A stretch of 64,000 nt of DNA, from the NCBI RefSeq assembly GCF_036711975.1, contig NC_091976.1, positions 31,868,001-31,932,000 on the forward strand, given 5' to 3'. The first letter of the stretch is position 1, and each line of letters opens with the position of its first letter. The DNA is from Onthophagus taurus (lineage: Eukaryota; Arthropoda; Insecta; Coleoptera; Scarabaeidae). The position numbers and the translations under genes were made by a program. The notes below the pieces were generated by a model. It saw only the letters and a program-made list of their open reading frames with translations, was not told the origin of the DNA and searched no databases. Shown one piece after another: positions 1 through 12,345 of the stretch.

Positions 1-3000
1 AATTCTTTTTATCTCGAGATCGGTAAATGTTAGAGCTTTTAGATAAAAACACGCAAAATATATCAAGGAATTCAAAAATGTATCGAAAATAATGATAAAA
101 TCATTGGCGTAGATGCTATTGGGTGCTAAATAATGATATAATGAAATTTTATAATTTTTGGGTACTTTTAGTACAAAATTAATTTTATCTGGAGAACAAT
201 TGATGTTAGAGCTTTTAGATAAGAACACCTTTTTTATGCATAATATATCAAGGAATTCAAAAATGCATGCAAAGTAATAATACAACCAGTGATGTAGATG
301 TTACTGGGTGTTAAACAAAGATGTAATGAAATCTTATGATTTTTTGTGTTTTTGGTACAAAATTCTTTTTATCTCGAGAACGGTAACTGTTAGAGCTTTT
401 ATATAAAAGCACCTTTTTTACGCAAAATATATCAAGGAAGTCGAAAATGTATCCAAAATAATGATGAAATCATTGACGTAGATACTACTGGGTGCTAAAT
501 TATGATGTAATAAAATTTTATAATTTTTGGGTATTTTTAATAAAAAATTCCTTTTATCTGGAGAACAATTAATGTTAGAGCTTTTAGATAAGAACACCTT
601 TTTTACGCAAAATATATCAAGCAATTCAAAAATGCATACAAAATAATAATACAACCAGTGGCGTAGATGTTGCTGGGTGTTAAACAAAGATGTAATGAAA
701 TCATGATTTTTTGTGTTTTTGCTACAAAATTCTTTTTATCTCAAGAACGGTAACTGTTAGAGCTTTTAGAAAAGAACACTTTTTTACGCAGAATGTACCA
801 ACGAATTCAAAAATGTATGCAAAGTAATAATACAATCAGTGGCGTAGATGTTATTGGGTGTTAAACAAAGATGTTATGAAATCTTACGATTTTTAGTGTT
901 TTTGGTACAAAATTCTTTTTATCTCAAGAACGGTAACTGTTAGAGCTTTTAGAAAACAACACTTTTTTACGCAGAATGTACCAACGAATTCAAAAATGTA
1001 TGCAAAGTAATAATACAATCAGTGGCGTAGATTTTATTGGGTGTTAAATAAAGATGTAATGAAATCTTACGATTTTTAGTGCTTTTGGTACAAAATTCTT
1101 TTTATCTCAAGAACGGTAAGTGTTAGAGCTTTTAGATAAGAACACCTTTTTTACGGAGAATATATCAAGGAATTCAAAAATGTATCGAAAATAATGATAA
1201 AATCATTGACGTAGATACAACTGGGTGCTAAATTATGATGTAATAAAATTTTATAATTTTTGAGTATTTTTAGTACAAAATTCCTTTTATCTGGGGAACA
1301 ATTAATGTTAGAGCTTTTAGATAAGAACATCTTTTTTACGCAAAATATATCAAGGAATTCAAAAATGCATACAAAATAATGATAAAATCATTGACGTAGA
1401 TACTACTGGGTGCTAAATTATGATGTAATAAAATTTTATAATTTTTGTGTATTTTTAGTACAAAATTCCTTTTATCTGGAGAACAATTAATGTTAGAGCT
1501 TTTAGATAAGAACACCTTTTCTATGCAAAATATATCAAGGAATTCAAAAATGCATACAAAGTAATAATACAACCAGTGGCGTAGATGTTGCTGGGTGTTA
1601 AACAAAGGTGTAATGAAATCTTATGATTTTTCGTGTTTTTGGTACAAAATTCTTTTTATCTCAAGAACGGAACTGTTAGAGCTTTTAGATAAGAACACTT
1701 TTTTACGCAGAATGTACCAACGAATTCAAAAATGTATGCAAAGTAATAATACAATCAGTGGCGTAGATGTTATTGGGTGTTAAACAAAGATGTTATGAAA
1801 TCTTACGATTTTTAGTGTTTTTGGTACAAAATTCTTTTTATCTCGAGAACGGTAACTGTTAGAGCTTTTATATAAAAGCACCTTTTTTACGCAAAATATA
1901 TCAAGGAATTCAAAAATGTATCGAAAATAATGATAAAATCATTGACGTAGATACTACTGGGTGCTAAATTATGATGTAATAAAATTTTATAATTTTTGTG
2001 TATTTTTAGTACAAAATTCCTTTTATCTGGAGAACAATTAATGTTAGAGCTTTTAGATAAGAACACCTTTTTTATGCAAAATATATCAAGGAATTCAAAA
2101 ATGCATACAAAGTAATAATACAACCAGTGGCGTAGATGTTGCTGGGTGTTAAACAAAGGTGTAATGAAATCTTATGATTTTTCGTGTTTTTGGTACAAAA
2201 TTCTTTTTATCTCAAGAACGGTAACAGTTAGAGCTTTTAGAAAAGAACACTTTTTTACGCAGAATTTACCAACGAATTCAAAAATGTATGCAAAGTAATA
2301 ATACAACAAGTGGTGTAGATGTTATTGGATGTTAAATAAAGATGTAATGAAATCTTACGATTTTTAGTGTTTTTGGTACAAAATTCTTTTTATCTCGAGA
2401 TCGGTAACTGTTAGAGCTTTTAGATAAAAACTCGCAAAATATATCAAGGAATTCAAAAATGTATCGAAAATAATGATAAAATCATTGGCGTAGATGCTAC
2501 TGGGTGCTAAATAATGATATAATTTTTGGGTATTTTTAGTATAAAATTCCTTTTATCTGGAGGACAATAAATTAATGTTAGAGCTTTTTTACGCAAAATA
2601 TATCAAGGAATTCAAAAATGCATACCAAATAATAATACAACCAGTGGCGTAGATGTTGCTGGGTGTTAAACAAAGATGTAATGAAATTTTATGATTTTTT
2701 GTGTTTTTGGTACAAAATTCTTTTTATCTCGAGAATTGTAACTGTTACAGCTTTTAGATAAGAGCACCTTTTTTACGCAAAATATATCAAGGATTTCAAA
2801 AATGTATCGAAAATAATGATAAAATCATTGGCGTAGATACTACTGGGTGCTAAATGATGATATAGTGAAATTTTATAATTTTTGTGCATTTTTAGTACAA
2901 AACTCCTTTTATCTCGAAAACAGTTAATGTTAGAACTTTTAGATAAGAGTACCTTTCTTACGTAGAATATATCAAGGAATTCAAAATTGTATAGAAGATA

Positions 3001-3235
3001 ATAATAGAGTAAACGGCGTAGATCTTATTAGGTGCACAATAAAGTTATTCAATTTTAAAAGTCCTTAACTCAAAATCTTCCATATCTTGAAAAAGGTTAA
3101 TATTAGAGCTTTTAATCAAGAGCACCTTTTTGATGTAAAATACATTGAAGAATTCAAAAATATATTCAAAATTATTAGAAAGTTAGTGGGTGCTAAATAA
3201 AGATATAATAAAAATATTAAAGTTATCTAATGATT
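1..3235. repeat. ~184-bp tandem satellite, about 18 copies, cut by window start
   Basis: The word GTTAGAGCTTTT recurs about every 184 bases (near 28, 204, 388, 572, 754, 937, 1121, 1303, 1489 and on to about 3100). Two variants often alternate: one reads ATCATTGACGTAGATAC, the other CAGTGGCGTAGATGTTG. The higher-order period is therefore about 367 bases in places. Copies near the left edge are similar, while those after about 2900 are diverged and shortened, as expected at the edge of an array. Three nearly identical 89-codon minus-strand frames inside (418-687, 1336-1605, 1887-2156) come from the repeat and are not taken as genes. The array runs off the left end of the window. Confidence 0.93.
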
Positions 3236-5027
3236 CAAATTTGCTAAATCGACGATCAAAGTTTAGAGAGAAATGAATAATAATGATAAGTTAGGCGCCA
3301 AATCGCGAAAATCAATTAAATCAGACGATTTATTACGCAATCGCGCGAGGATAATCAATTTGAAATAAATATAGTTTTTCTGTGAAATCTAAAATCTAAA
3401 ATATGTCCACGTGTATGCGGGTGATCAGTGCAAGTAGTCGAAGAATGCACGCCGGGCGTAAATAACACACATTAATGCGTAGGCCTCGATATCTGTTTAT
3501 AACCACTCAAAGTGCTATTTATAGGATACAAAAGAAAAAAATCGTTCTTACGAGACAATAATAACTACGTGAGTGACAGGAATACAACAGTTATCGGTTT
3601 ACGTCTAAACAAATTTTGTCAAAAAAAAAATTATGTTGCATTATTTGCATTTAATTATAATTGGTTAAAAAATAAAATAATTTTAACTAACCTTTATATT
3701 TACCATTTTGATGTTTTTAAAATGTATCAAAGGAAATCATCAACCAATTTCTCCGAATAATTCGAAATTGAAATCTTGGATGAACTTGGATGAAATTCGT
3801 TCGGAATCTTTTCGAAGCTTTCGAATTTCCCCCCTTAACACGTAGTTAACTCTTTAGTGATGTGGCACTAACTAAGATCTAAACCGGTGACGATATCTAT
3901 ATTTATAGTGATGTTTGTTGTGTAGAGGCTGTTGTTTTGTTCGCAGGATGTGAGAAATGACCCACCTTTGGCTTAAATACTACAACAATCACTTCGATCT
4001 TGCCCTTTCCGATTGTTTTCGATTGTGATTGTGATCGAGAGAGCACATGATGTTGCTTCAAGATTTATCTGTAGGAATTGTAATTTATTTTGATGAAAAA
4101 TTGTAATAATAAATACCTTTGTTTGTTCAAAATATAAAGTAAATTGGGGATGATAATGTGGAAGAGAGTCGAAAGGTACTGGTCGGTATCGAGCTTGACA
4201 CGACGTGTTTATAAATTAAAAAAAATTGTTTACTGGGGTGATTGTGACTTATAAATAAACTGATGATAATGAATAAAATCAAGAGGAATGTTATTTTTTT
4301 TAGTTTAATTAAGCAAATGAAATAAAACAAATAAATGATGCTTTTTTAAATATAATTATTGTAATCAATTTATTTATAAATTTTCTTATTTTCTCGTTTT
4401 ATTAGAAAATTGTATAATCGTAACAAAACTTTTATTAGATCCTATTATCACAAGGTCGTCATTGTAACAAAAATAACTAGGAACGTGTGAAACATACATT
4501 GGAAATGGTACAAACAAACAAATAACAAACATTGATAACAATAGGAAAACATGAACAAGCAAATAAATATGTAAAGGTACAAAGAAATTGTATGTAGCGA
4601 AACTAAACATGTACATTACATAGTATTATACATGGAGCATTTATGACGACCAATTTGTTACTCGTTTTAATACAAAACGGTATCATTTAAAACCAAATTC
4701 GTTTGAACACAAGTTACAATAATTAATAAAAATATATAATATTTAATTAAGATCACATCATTTTTTAATCTTATAATTCTTGTAATTGTTTTTCAATTTT
4801 CATCATCTCCTTTTAAGTAGATCAACATCATCAAGTTAATCTTGATCTTCATTCATTAATCTTCTTCTCCATCAAATTGTCATCAAATATCACAGGAAAA
4901 TAATATCAAAAAAAAAATCTTTAACGTTTCAACCCAGTCTTTGCTTCTTGAATATTGACTAGTAGGTTTCCAGCCATTTAATTTCTCGAAAAAAAATTAA
5001 ATCTCACCAAATTGCAATAAATTCCGT
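3236..5027. other. AT-rich stretch without a recognised gene
   Basis: No frame here resembles a known protein. The short open frames (3512-3760, 4127-4330, 4386-4616) are low-complexity and AT-driven. The part next to 5027 is probably the 3' untranslated region of the insulin-like gene on the minus strand. 3380-3500 is less AT-rich than its surroundings, with no identifiable content. Confidence 0.5.
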
Positions 5028-5766
5028 TCAACTTAAGCAATAATCGTGTAATTCCGCGTAAGTGCACGGTTTTATGCAACATTCATCATAAACTCCTCTT
5101 TTAACTCTTCGCTTTCCTTTTAAAACTTGAATGGCATGTTTCCTAGGTAAAAGAATATCGCCTAATTTTAACTGTGGTATTTCATCTTCGTTGGAATTAT
5201 AATAATGGGGAACCATCATTTCAACTATTGGAATTGGTACAATACTTCTTTTATTAAGACCTAAAAAAACGAGATTTAATTAAATTATTTGGCACGTGTA
5301 GTTTATGAATTATCTTAGTCTTAGTTTAGAATTTATCGATACACTATGACCACCATAAAATTTAAAAATAGCACTAGTACCCCACTTAGATGATAAGATA
5401 TAATTCAATTAACTTCGAGGAACTGTGGACCAGAATTACTCAACACTCAATTATAATCTTGAATTTTTTAACCCTACTTATCTTTCGAATTGAGAAGATT
5501 AAGTGACCGTAAAAAGTTTTGGAATAAACATCGATAACGAATTTTCGCCTTCTCGCAAAGTTTGCTCACGTTTAATGAATGCGTTTTAAAGTATTTAAAT
5601 TTCTTTTTTTTTTTTACTTACTTTGAGAGTTGTATCTCGATTTGCAAACCATCGAAAGAAGTTGCGATAAATACGTTCCACATTGCTGAAAATGAGCTTG
5701 ATTTGAATCCGCCGAAAGCGTTGAAGTTACCAATAAAAAAAAATAAATAGTCCAAGTTTTAGACAT
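5028..5766 (-). CDS. insulin-like peptide precursor (two coding exons)
   Basis: Secreted hormone of the insulin/ILP family, expected to act on the insulin receptor pathway. Coding exons on the minus strand are 5766-5622 (48 codons plus one base) and 5260-5028; the join CAA-A|GT is phase 1 with a GTAAGT donor. The product is 125 residues. Residues 1-19 (MSKTWTIYFFLLVTSTLSA) form a signal peptide. The B chain holds Cys29 and Cys41 with 11 residues between (QCGTYLSQLLSMVC), the insulin spacing. NKR at about residues 51-53 is the first processing site. A C peptide of about 50 residues ends in the basic stretch KGKRRVKR. The A chain, GVYDECCIKPCTYAELHDYC, has the CC-x3-C-x8-C pattern; two residues follow it. 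The phase-1 intron is the classic insulin-family position. A TTGTTACAG directly before the ATG may be an acceptor for a 5'-UTR intron. The subtype is not assignable by eye. Confidence 0.9.
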
Positions 5767-6060
5767 CTGTAACAATCAAATAAAATAAACTTAAGTATCA
5801 TTTTAAACGATTTACACTTAATTTTAATTATTTCTACTAATTAATACCTCTTTAGTTTCTGTTAAATTGTTGTTGTTTACACAGTATAAAGTTGTTGTTT
5901 CTGTAGCAAACATTCGAATTGATTGTATATTTATCTTTGATGTTGAACGACGAGTCAGCAACTGATCATTTTCGAGCGCTTGGCTCGAACGACTCAACAA
6001 TCAATCGTCGTCAATGTGCCACACAAGTCAAGAGCCCCCACCAAAAAACGACTTATAGAA

Positions 6061-6073
6061 ATATTTATATAAA
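6061..6073 (-). promoter_or_regulatory. candidate TATA box for the insulin-like gene
   Basis: Read on the minus strand this is TTTTATATAAATA. It lies about 300 bases upstream of the insulin-like start codon, in a less AT-rich stretch (5930-6060), and could serve a 5'-UTR exon spliced to the acceptor next to the ATG. Position is the only support, and AT-rich DNA gives such words by chance. Confidence 0.25.
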
Positions 6074-6485
6074 ACGACTTGTAAAACGTTTCTCAAATTC
6101 TTGTTGTTTGGTTAACCACTACCTTGGACTGCATAGATTATATTCACGACAAGTTTTATTTTGCTCACTTTGTCATTTCAAAATAAGTTGGAGAGAAGAA
6201 GAAAAACGATTTTAATTTCTTATCTTTTCAAAATTTTCCATACGTTATGGATTCATTTAATAAACTTTAACTTATATTATGATTGTTATTAATTTTTTAA
6301 AGTATACCTGTGTCATTTTTCTTTTTAAGTTTAGGTTCACGTAAAAATCTTGTAGGTTGCATTAATACAACATCTTTGTCGTATCATAATACAGTGAATT
6401 TCACTTAAAATGCAATATACAAAAATATATTTCCATAGAAATTAAGGCGTACCTACTTACTTTAACCCACATAAAATGCAACATG

Positions 6486-7922
6486 TCTAAATGTTTCTAG
6501 TTCTAGGTCTAGAGTTAGTTCTAGTTTTACACTAACACTATCACAAGAACTAACACAAGACCTAGAACTAGAATCAATCGGGTTTAGCCGTCTTGAGAGA
6601 CGTGCGGCTAAATCCGAATGTTTCTAGTTCTCGGTCTAGTGTTAGTTCTAGTTTTGCACTAGCACTATCACTAAAACAAACACAAGACCTAAAACTAGAA
6701 TCATTCGGGTTTAGCCGTCTTGAGAGACGTGCGGCTAAACCCGAATGATTCTAGTTCTCGGTCTAATGTTAGTTCTAGTGTTACACTAGCACTATCACTA
6801 AAACAAACACAAGACCTAAAACTAGAATCATTCGGGTTTAGCCGTCTTGAGAGACGTGCGGCTAAACCCGAATGATTCTAGTTCTAGGTCTTGTGTTAGT
6901 TCTAGTGATAGTGGTAGTGTAAAACTAAAACCAACACTAGACCTAGAACTAGAATCATTCGGGTTTAGCCGTCTTGAGAGACGTGCGGCTAAACCTGAAT
7001 GTTTCTAGTTCTTGGTCTAGTGTTAGTTCTAGTTTTAGACTAACACTATCACTAGACCTAACACAAGACCTAGAACTGGAATCATTCGGATTTAGCCATC
7101 TCAAGAGATGTACGGCTAAATCTGAATGTTTCTAGTTCTCGGACTAGTGTTAGTTCTAGTTTTGCACTAGCACTATCACTAAAACTAACACAAGACCTAA
7201 AACTAGAATCATTCGGGTTTAGCCGTCTTGAGAGACGTGCGGCTAAACCCGAATGATTCTAGTTCTAGGTTTTCTGTTAGTTCTAGTGATAGTGACAGTG
7301 TAAAACTAGAACTAACACTAAACCTAGAACTAGAAACATTCGGGTTTAGCCGTCTTGAGAGACGTGCGGCTAAATCCGAATGTTTCTAGTTCTTGGTCTA
7401 GTGTTAGTTCTAGTTTTAGACTAACACTATCACTAGACCTAACACAAGACCTAGAACTGGAATCATTCGGATTTAGTCATCTCAAGAGATGTACGGCTAA
7501 ATCTGAATGTTTCTAGTTCTAGGTTTTCTGTTAGTTCTAGTGAGAGTGACAGTGTAAAACTAGAACTAACACTAAACCTAGAACTAGAAACATTCGGGTT
7601 TAGCCGTCTTGAGAGACGCGCGGCTAAACCCGAATGATTCTAGTTCTAGGTCTTCTGTTAGTTGTAGTGATAGTGGCAGTGTAAAACTAGAACTAACACT
7701 AGACCTAGAACTAGAAACATTCGGGTTTAGCCATCTCAAGAGATGTGCGGCTAAATCCGAATGTTTCTAGTTATAACTCTAGTGTTAGTTCTAGTTTTGC
7801 ACTAGCACTATCACTAAAACAAACACAAGATCTAGAACTAGAATCATTCAAGTTTAGCCATCTCAAGAGACGTGCAGCTAAATCCGACTGTTTCTAGTTC
7901 TCGGTCTAGTGTTAGTTCTAGT
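6486..7922. repeat. array of alternating palindromes, left block
   Basis: Two palindromic modules alternate with a period of about 150 bases. Module P is GTTTAGCCG ... CGGCTAAAC around TCTTGAGAGACGTG, flanked by CGGG/CCCG-like bases. Module Q starts TTCTAGTTCTAGGTCT, passes GTTAGTTCTAG, and returns as its own complement (CTAGAACTAACAC ... AGACCTAGAACTAGAA). Nearly every base can pair with its neighbour, so a single strand could fold into a chain of hairpins. Module P carries compensating changes (CGTCTTGAGAGACG against CATCTCAAGAGATG), so several variants are intermixed. Confidence 0.9.
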
Positions 7923-9417
7923 TTCTTTCCTTCCTCAAAAGTCTGCCCCCATGCAGATGCCGACCCTGAAGTAATTGACATAACCCGTCCATCAGGTAGG
8001 GTTCGCAGCACAGCTGGGAATATTTTCACACCCAACAGAGTAAGGTGGGCTATCTCGAATTTCAAGACCCTAAAATCACCTGGAGGAGATGGAATTCTGC
8101 CTATCTTTCTGCAAAAAGGCTTAGAAGATCTTCTCCCAATAATAATATCCCTATATATAGCTAGCTACAGCTTTAGCTATATACCCACTCTATGGAGGAA
8201 AGTAAAGGTGGTCTTCATACCTAAAGGTGGTAGGCGTTCAAACGCGGACCCCAAGGCGTACAGACCAATTAGCCTAACTTCATTTCTCCTCAAAGGGATG
8301 GAAAAGGTAATCGATCAATACCTAAGGAATGGAGTGCTTCTCACAAATCCACTCCACCCTAGCCAACATGCTTACCAGAAAGCAAAATCAACAATTACCG
8401 CTCTCCATGCTTTGACTAGCACCTTAGAGGAGGCAATTGCAACCAAAGAGATAGCCCTTTATGCTTTCCATAGAGAAGGCTTTAAACGTAAAAGACATAC
8501 ATCCGTCGACAATCAAGTGGTGCATAGCCATGTTGAAAAGTCGGCAGATCACAGCCAGTCTGGGAGGCGAGTCGCTGACTATAAAGGCGCTAAGAGGATG
8601 TCCCCAAGGGGGAGTGCTATCACCTCTATTATGGTGCCTGGTAGTTGATGACTTGATGAACACCCTAACTAAAAACGGATTTAAGATACAAGGGTATGCT
8701 GATGACCTGGTAATCACAATCCGAGGTAAATATGATTCAATCATAACTCAACTAATGCAGAAAGCCCTACTACTCACCAGTACTTGGTGCAGAAGCAATG
8801 GGCTCAGCATCAATCCCAATAAAATCGAAATAGTCCCTTTCACTCGGAGAAGGAAGCCATTGAAAGTAGAACTATTAACCTCAAAACAGAAACTAAATAC
8901 CTAGGGGTAATACTTGACAGTAAACTAAACTGGAACTCACACTTAGATAAGGTGAAGAAAAAGGCCATCATGGCAAACCAGATCTGCCGCAGGCTCCGCA
9001 GGAAGGAACTGGGGTCTCAAACCACGAATGGCTCATTGGGTCTACGTAGCAATAATCAGACCCATGGTTGCCTACGCCTCATTGGTTTGGTGGCCAAAAA
9101 CAAAACATAAGACAGCTCGACAACAGCTGGCACAAATCCAGCGGTTAGCATGTCTTAACATAACGGGTGCAATGAAATCCTGTCCGACGGCTGCTTTGGA
9201 AGCCCTACTCGGTCTCACACCGCTCCACATATATATACAAAAGGAGGCAGCCTTAAGTGCCTTATCACTGAAAACAGTTTCTTCACTCAAGTTGATGCAC
9301 GGTAATCTCAGAGGACACGTCGAGATCCTCAAAGACCCATGTCTAAATCACCTGATTAAAATTAAAACGGACCTTATACCGACGGAATACAATTTCAACC
9401 AACCGTATAAGGTCATC
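7923..9417 (+). pseudogene. non-LTR retrotransposon RT fragment, frameshifted (R1/jockey-like)
   Basis: This carries the RT domain and its C-terminal part without endonuclease or 3' tail. Visible pieces: KSPGGDGI and AYRPISLTSFLLKGMEKVID (frame of 7872-8648); RGCPQGGVLSPLLW and GYADDLVI, the catalytic YADD (frame of 8461-8904); KYLGVILDSKLNW (near 8908, third frame); and RPMVAYASLVWW with ALLGLTPLHIYIQKEA (9028-9420). At least three frame changes (near 8458, 8870 and 9015) break it. Such RTs normally act as one ~900-residue ORF2 protein, so this is dead. It begins and ends directly in palindrome repeat with no visible poly(A) or target-site duplication. That looks more like capture or recombination than a fresh insertion (inference). 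Confidence 0.9.
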
Positions 9418-11340
9418 TAGCCGTCTTGAGAGACGTGCGGCTAAACCTGAATGTTTCTAGTTCTTGGTCTAGTGTTGGTTCTAGTTTTAGACTAACACTA
9501 TCACTAGACCTAACACAAGACCTAGAACTAGAATCATTCAGGTTTAGCCATCTCACGAGACATGCGGCTAAATCCGAATGTTTCTAGTTCTCGGTCTAGT
9601 GTTAGTTCTAGTTTTGCACTAGCACTATCACTAAAACTAACACAAGACCTAGAACTAGAAACATTCGGGTTTAGCCGTCTTGAGAGACGTGCGGCTAAAC
9701 CCGAATGATTCTAGTTCTAGGTCTAGTGTTAGTTCTAGTGATAGTGGTAATGTAAATCTAAAACTCACACTAGACCTAGAACTAGAATCATTCGGGTTTA
9801 GCCATCTCAAGAGACGTGCGGCTAAATCCGAATGTTTCTAGTTATAACTCTAGTGTTAGTTCTAGTTTTGCACTAGCACTATCACTAAAATAAACACAAG
9901 ACCTAAAACTAGAATCATTCGGGTTTAGCCGTCTCACACTAGACCTAGAACTAGAATCATTCGGGTTTAGCCGTCTTGAGAGACGTGCGGCTAAACCTGA
10001 ATGTTCCTAGTTCTTGGTCTAGTGTTGGTTCTAGTTTTACACTAACACTATCACTAGACCTAACACAAGACCTAGAACTAGAATCATTCGGGTTTAGCCA
10101 TCTCAAGAGACGTGCGGCTAAATCCGAATGTTTCTAGTTATAACTCTAGTGTTAGTTGTAGTTTTGCACTAGCAGTATCACTAAAACAAACACTAGACCT
10201 AAAACTAGAATCATTCGGGTTTAGCCATCTCAAGAGACGTGCGGCTAAATCCGAATGTTTCTAGTTATAACTCTAGTGTTAGTTCTAGTTTTGCACTAGC
10301 ACTATCACTAAAATAAACACAAGACCTAAAACTAGAATCATTCGGGTTTAGCCATCTCAAGAGACGTGCGGCTAAATCCGAATGTTTCTAGTTATAACTC
10401 TAGTGTTAGTTCTAGTTTTGCACTAGCACTATCACTAAAATAAACACAAGACCTAAAACTAGAATCATTCGGGTTTAGCCGTCTCACACTAGACCTAGAA
10501 CTAGAATCATTCGGGTTTAGCCGTCTTGAGAGACGTGCGGCTAAACCTGAATGTTCCTAGTTCTTGGTCTAGTGTTGGTTCTAGTTTTACACTAACACTA
10601 TCACTAGACCTAACACAAGACCTAGAACTAGAATCATTCGGGTTTAGCCATCTCAAGAGACGTGCGGCTAAATCCGAATGTTTCTAGTTATAACTCTAGT
10701 GTTAGTTGTAGTTTTGCACTAGCAGTATCACTAAAACAAACACTAGACCTAAAACTAGAATCATTCGGGTTTAGCCGTCTTGAGAGACGTGCGGCTAAAT
10801 CCGAATGTTTCTAGTTCTAGGTCTTCTGTTAGTTCTAGTGATAGTGGCAGTGTAAGACTAGAACTAACACTAGACCTATAACTAGAAACATTCGAGTTTA
10901 ACCGTCTTGAGAGACGTGCGGCTAAACCCGAATGATTCTAGTTCTAGATCTTGTGTTAGTTCTAGTGATAGTGGTAGTGTAAAACTAAAACTCACACTAG
11001 ACCTAAAACTAGAATCATTCGGGTTTAGCCGTCTTGAGAGACGTGCGGCTAAACCTGAATGTTTCTAGTTCTTGGTCTAGTGTTGGTTCTAGTTTTAGAC
11101 TAACACTATCACTAGACCTAACACAAGACCTAGAACTAGAATCATTCGGGTTTAGCCATCTCAAGAGATGTGCGGCTAAATCCGAATGTTTCTAGTTATA
11201 ACTCTAGTGTTAGTTCTAGTTTTGTACTAGCACTATCACTAAAACTAACACAAGACCTAGAACTAGAATCATTCGGGTTTAGCCGTCTTGAGAGACGTGC
11301 GGCTAAACCCGAATGTTTCTAGTTATAAGCCTAATGTTAG
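9418..11340. repeat. array of alternating palindromes, right block
   Basis: Same modules and ~150-base period as the left block. It also holds a longer, well-conserved internal duplication: about 9800-10200 recurs at about 10340-10745, including a shared irregular junction TTTAGCCGTCTCACACTAGAC (9925 and 10465) where a palindrome arm is missing. That shows segmental copying of several units at once. After 11340 the pattern decays into unique sequence leading to the right terminal repeat. Confidence 0.88.
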
Positions 11341-11799
11341 TTCTAGTTTTAATTGTTATTCAGCGTTAGGTTGTGGTATATTTTTGTTGAACGAAAAGTA
11401 GAACCAGAAACATTTGGGTTTAGCCGTACATCTCTTAAGACAGCCGAAAACTTAGATTTAGCATAAGATGTTGCATTTTATGTGGCATTTTATGGTGACT
11501 GCGTTCATATATTGCGAATTATATGAAATTCCCGGTTTATAAAATGCAATGTGTACAGAATGAGATAGCAAAAATAGAAAATCTGTGATCTGCAGAAACT
11601 GATGTTCCTGAAACTGAGATAGCACCTCTATATTTTACGAAAAAAGCCAAAAAAAGAAATGAGCAGAACTCAATGAGAGAATGTCATCAAGATGGTAAAT
11701 GGAGATATTTAAGAATCGATGAAAAACCAGCAGTAGACGACTTCATCTTTTATGCGAGAGAAACTCTATGAGTAAGTATAACAGAAGAGGTACCCTCAT

Positions 11800-12345
11800 T
11801 CCTCACAATCTTCTAACAAACCATCATTATCCAGGAACTGATGAAGCCTTTCTTTGTGTGTCTGGGCATATACTTTGATAACTGTGTCAACAGTTTCTCT
11901 TAGATTCTTGTAGATTGTTATTTCGAACGTACCTTTATTTTCTTCCCCAGTATGTCCTTATCGCAGCGTTGTGTATGGCCTCGAATCCATCTTCTGAAGT
12001 TTTCCCTCTCCCCAGCAAGACTCTTGAACTGCTACATAGTCTTCCGTAATACATCCGTAGTTTCCTCTCCTCAATACTACATATTGCTGCATATCATTTA
12101 CTTCATCCTTTCCAAACACACGCTGACTCAGGGCATAGTAAGTCTTGGTAGCTTTGTTCACTCTGTTCTTTGCCCTCTTCAGTAAACTTCCCTGTCTGGT
12201 GGATTGTCGTGCCCAGATATTGTTAGATGCTCATTTTAGTGAGAAGTTAACCATCATATTCGATATGGATATTATCCACCTGTTCCTGAGTCCTCGTCAG
12301 CACCATAACTTAACTTCAAACGTACCATAGGGTAATAATTTAATT
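11800..12345 (-). pseudogene. degenerate non-LTR RT C-terminal fragment (RTE/CR1-type)
   Basis: Read from 12345 downwards, the minus strand gives pieces typical of the region after the RT palm: QYLGTTIHQTGKFTE, then NKATKTYYALSQRVFGKDEV, then CWGEGKLQKMDSRPYTTLR and KDILGKKIKVR. Frames change several times and stops interrupt. No start, catalytic YADD or 3' tail can be placed. Known members have a continuous region here, so this is an old fossil. Related fragments lie at 44100-45070 and 54300-54660. Confidence 0.7.

Larger units (their letters stand above)
6467..11485. mobile_element. large element with inverted ends, made of palindrome arrays and holding an RT fragment
   Basis: The left end CCACATAAAATGCAACAT (6467-6484) and the right end ATGTTGCATTTTATGTGG (11468-11485) are exact inverted repeats of 18 bases. 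Between them lie two arrays of alternating palindromes (6486-7922 and 9418-11340) around a retrotransposon-derived segment (7923-9417). A near copy of the right end (GTATTTTATGTGG, ending 54290) bounds a short relative at 54147-54290, which supports these words being true element ends. No transposase of its own is visible, so it would be non-autonomous. No target-site duplication is clear. Superfamily unknown. Confidence 0.6.

Noticed and set aside
418-2156. Three near-identical 89-codon minus-strand frames as a gene family
   Set aside because: They recur with the satellite unit, differ by the same point changes as the repeat, and show no protein-like conservation or start context.
5919-6215. 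98-codon plus-strand frame as a gene
   Set aside because: No family resemblance; it overlaps the likely upstream region of the insulin-like gene on the other strand.
6486-11340. CRISPR-like array (regular palindromic repeats)
   Set aside because: The spacers are themselves repeated palindromes, there are no cas genes, and the neighbouring genes are spliced eukaryotic genes.
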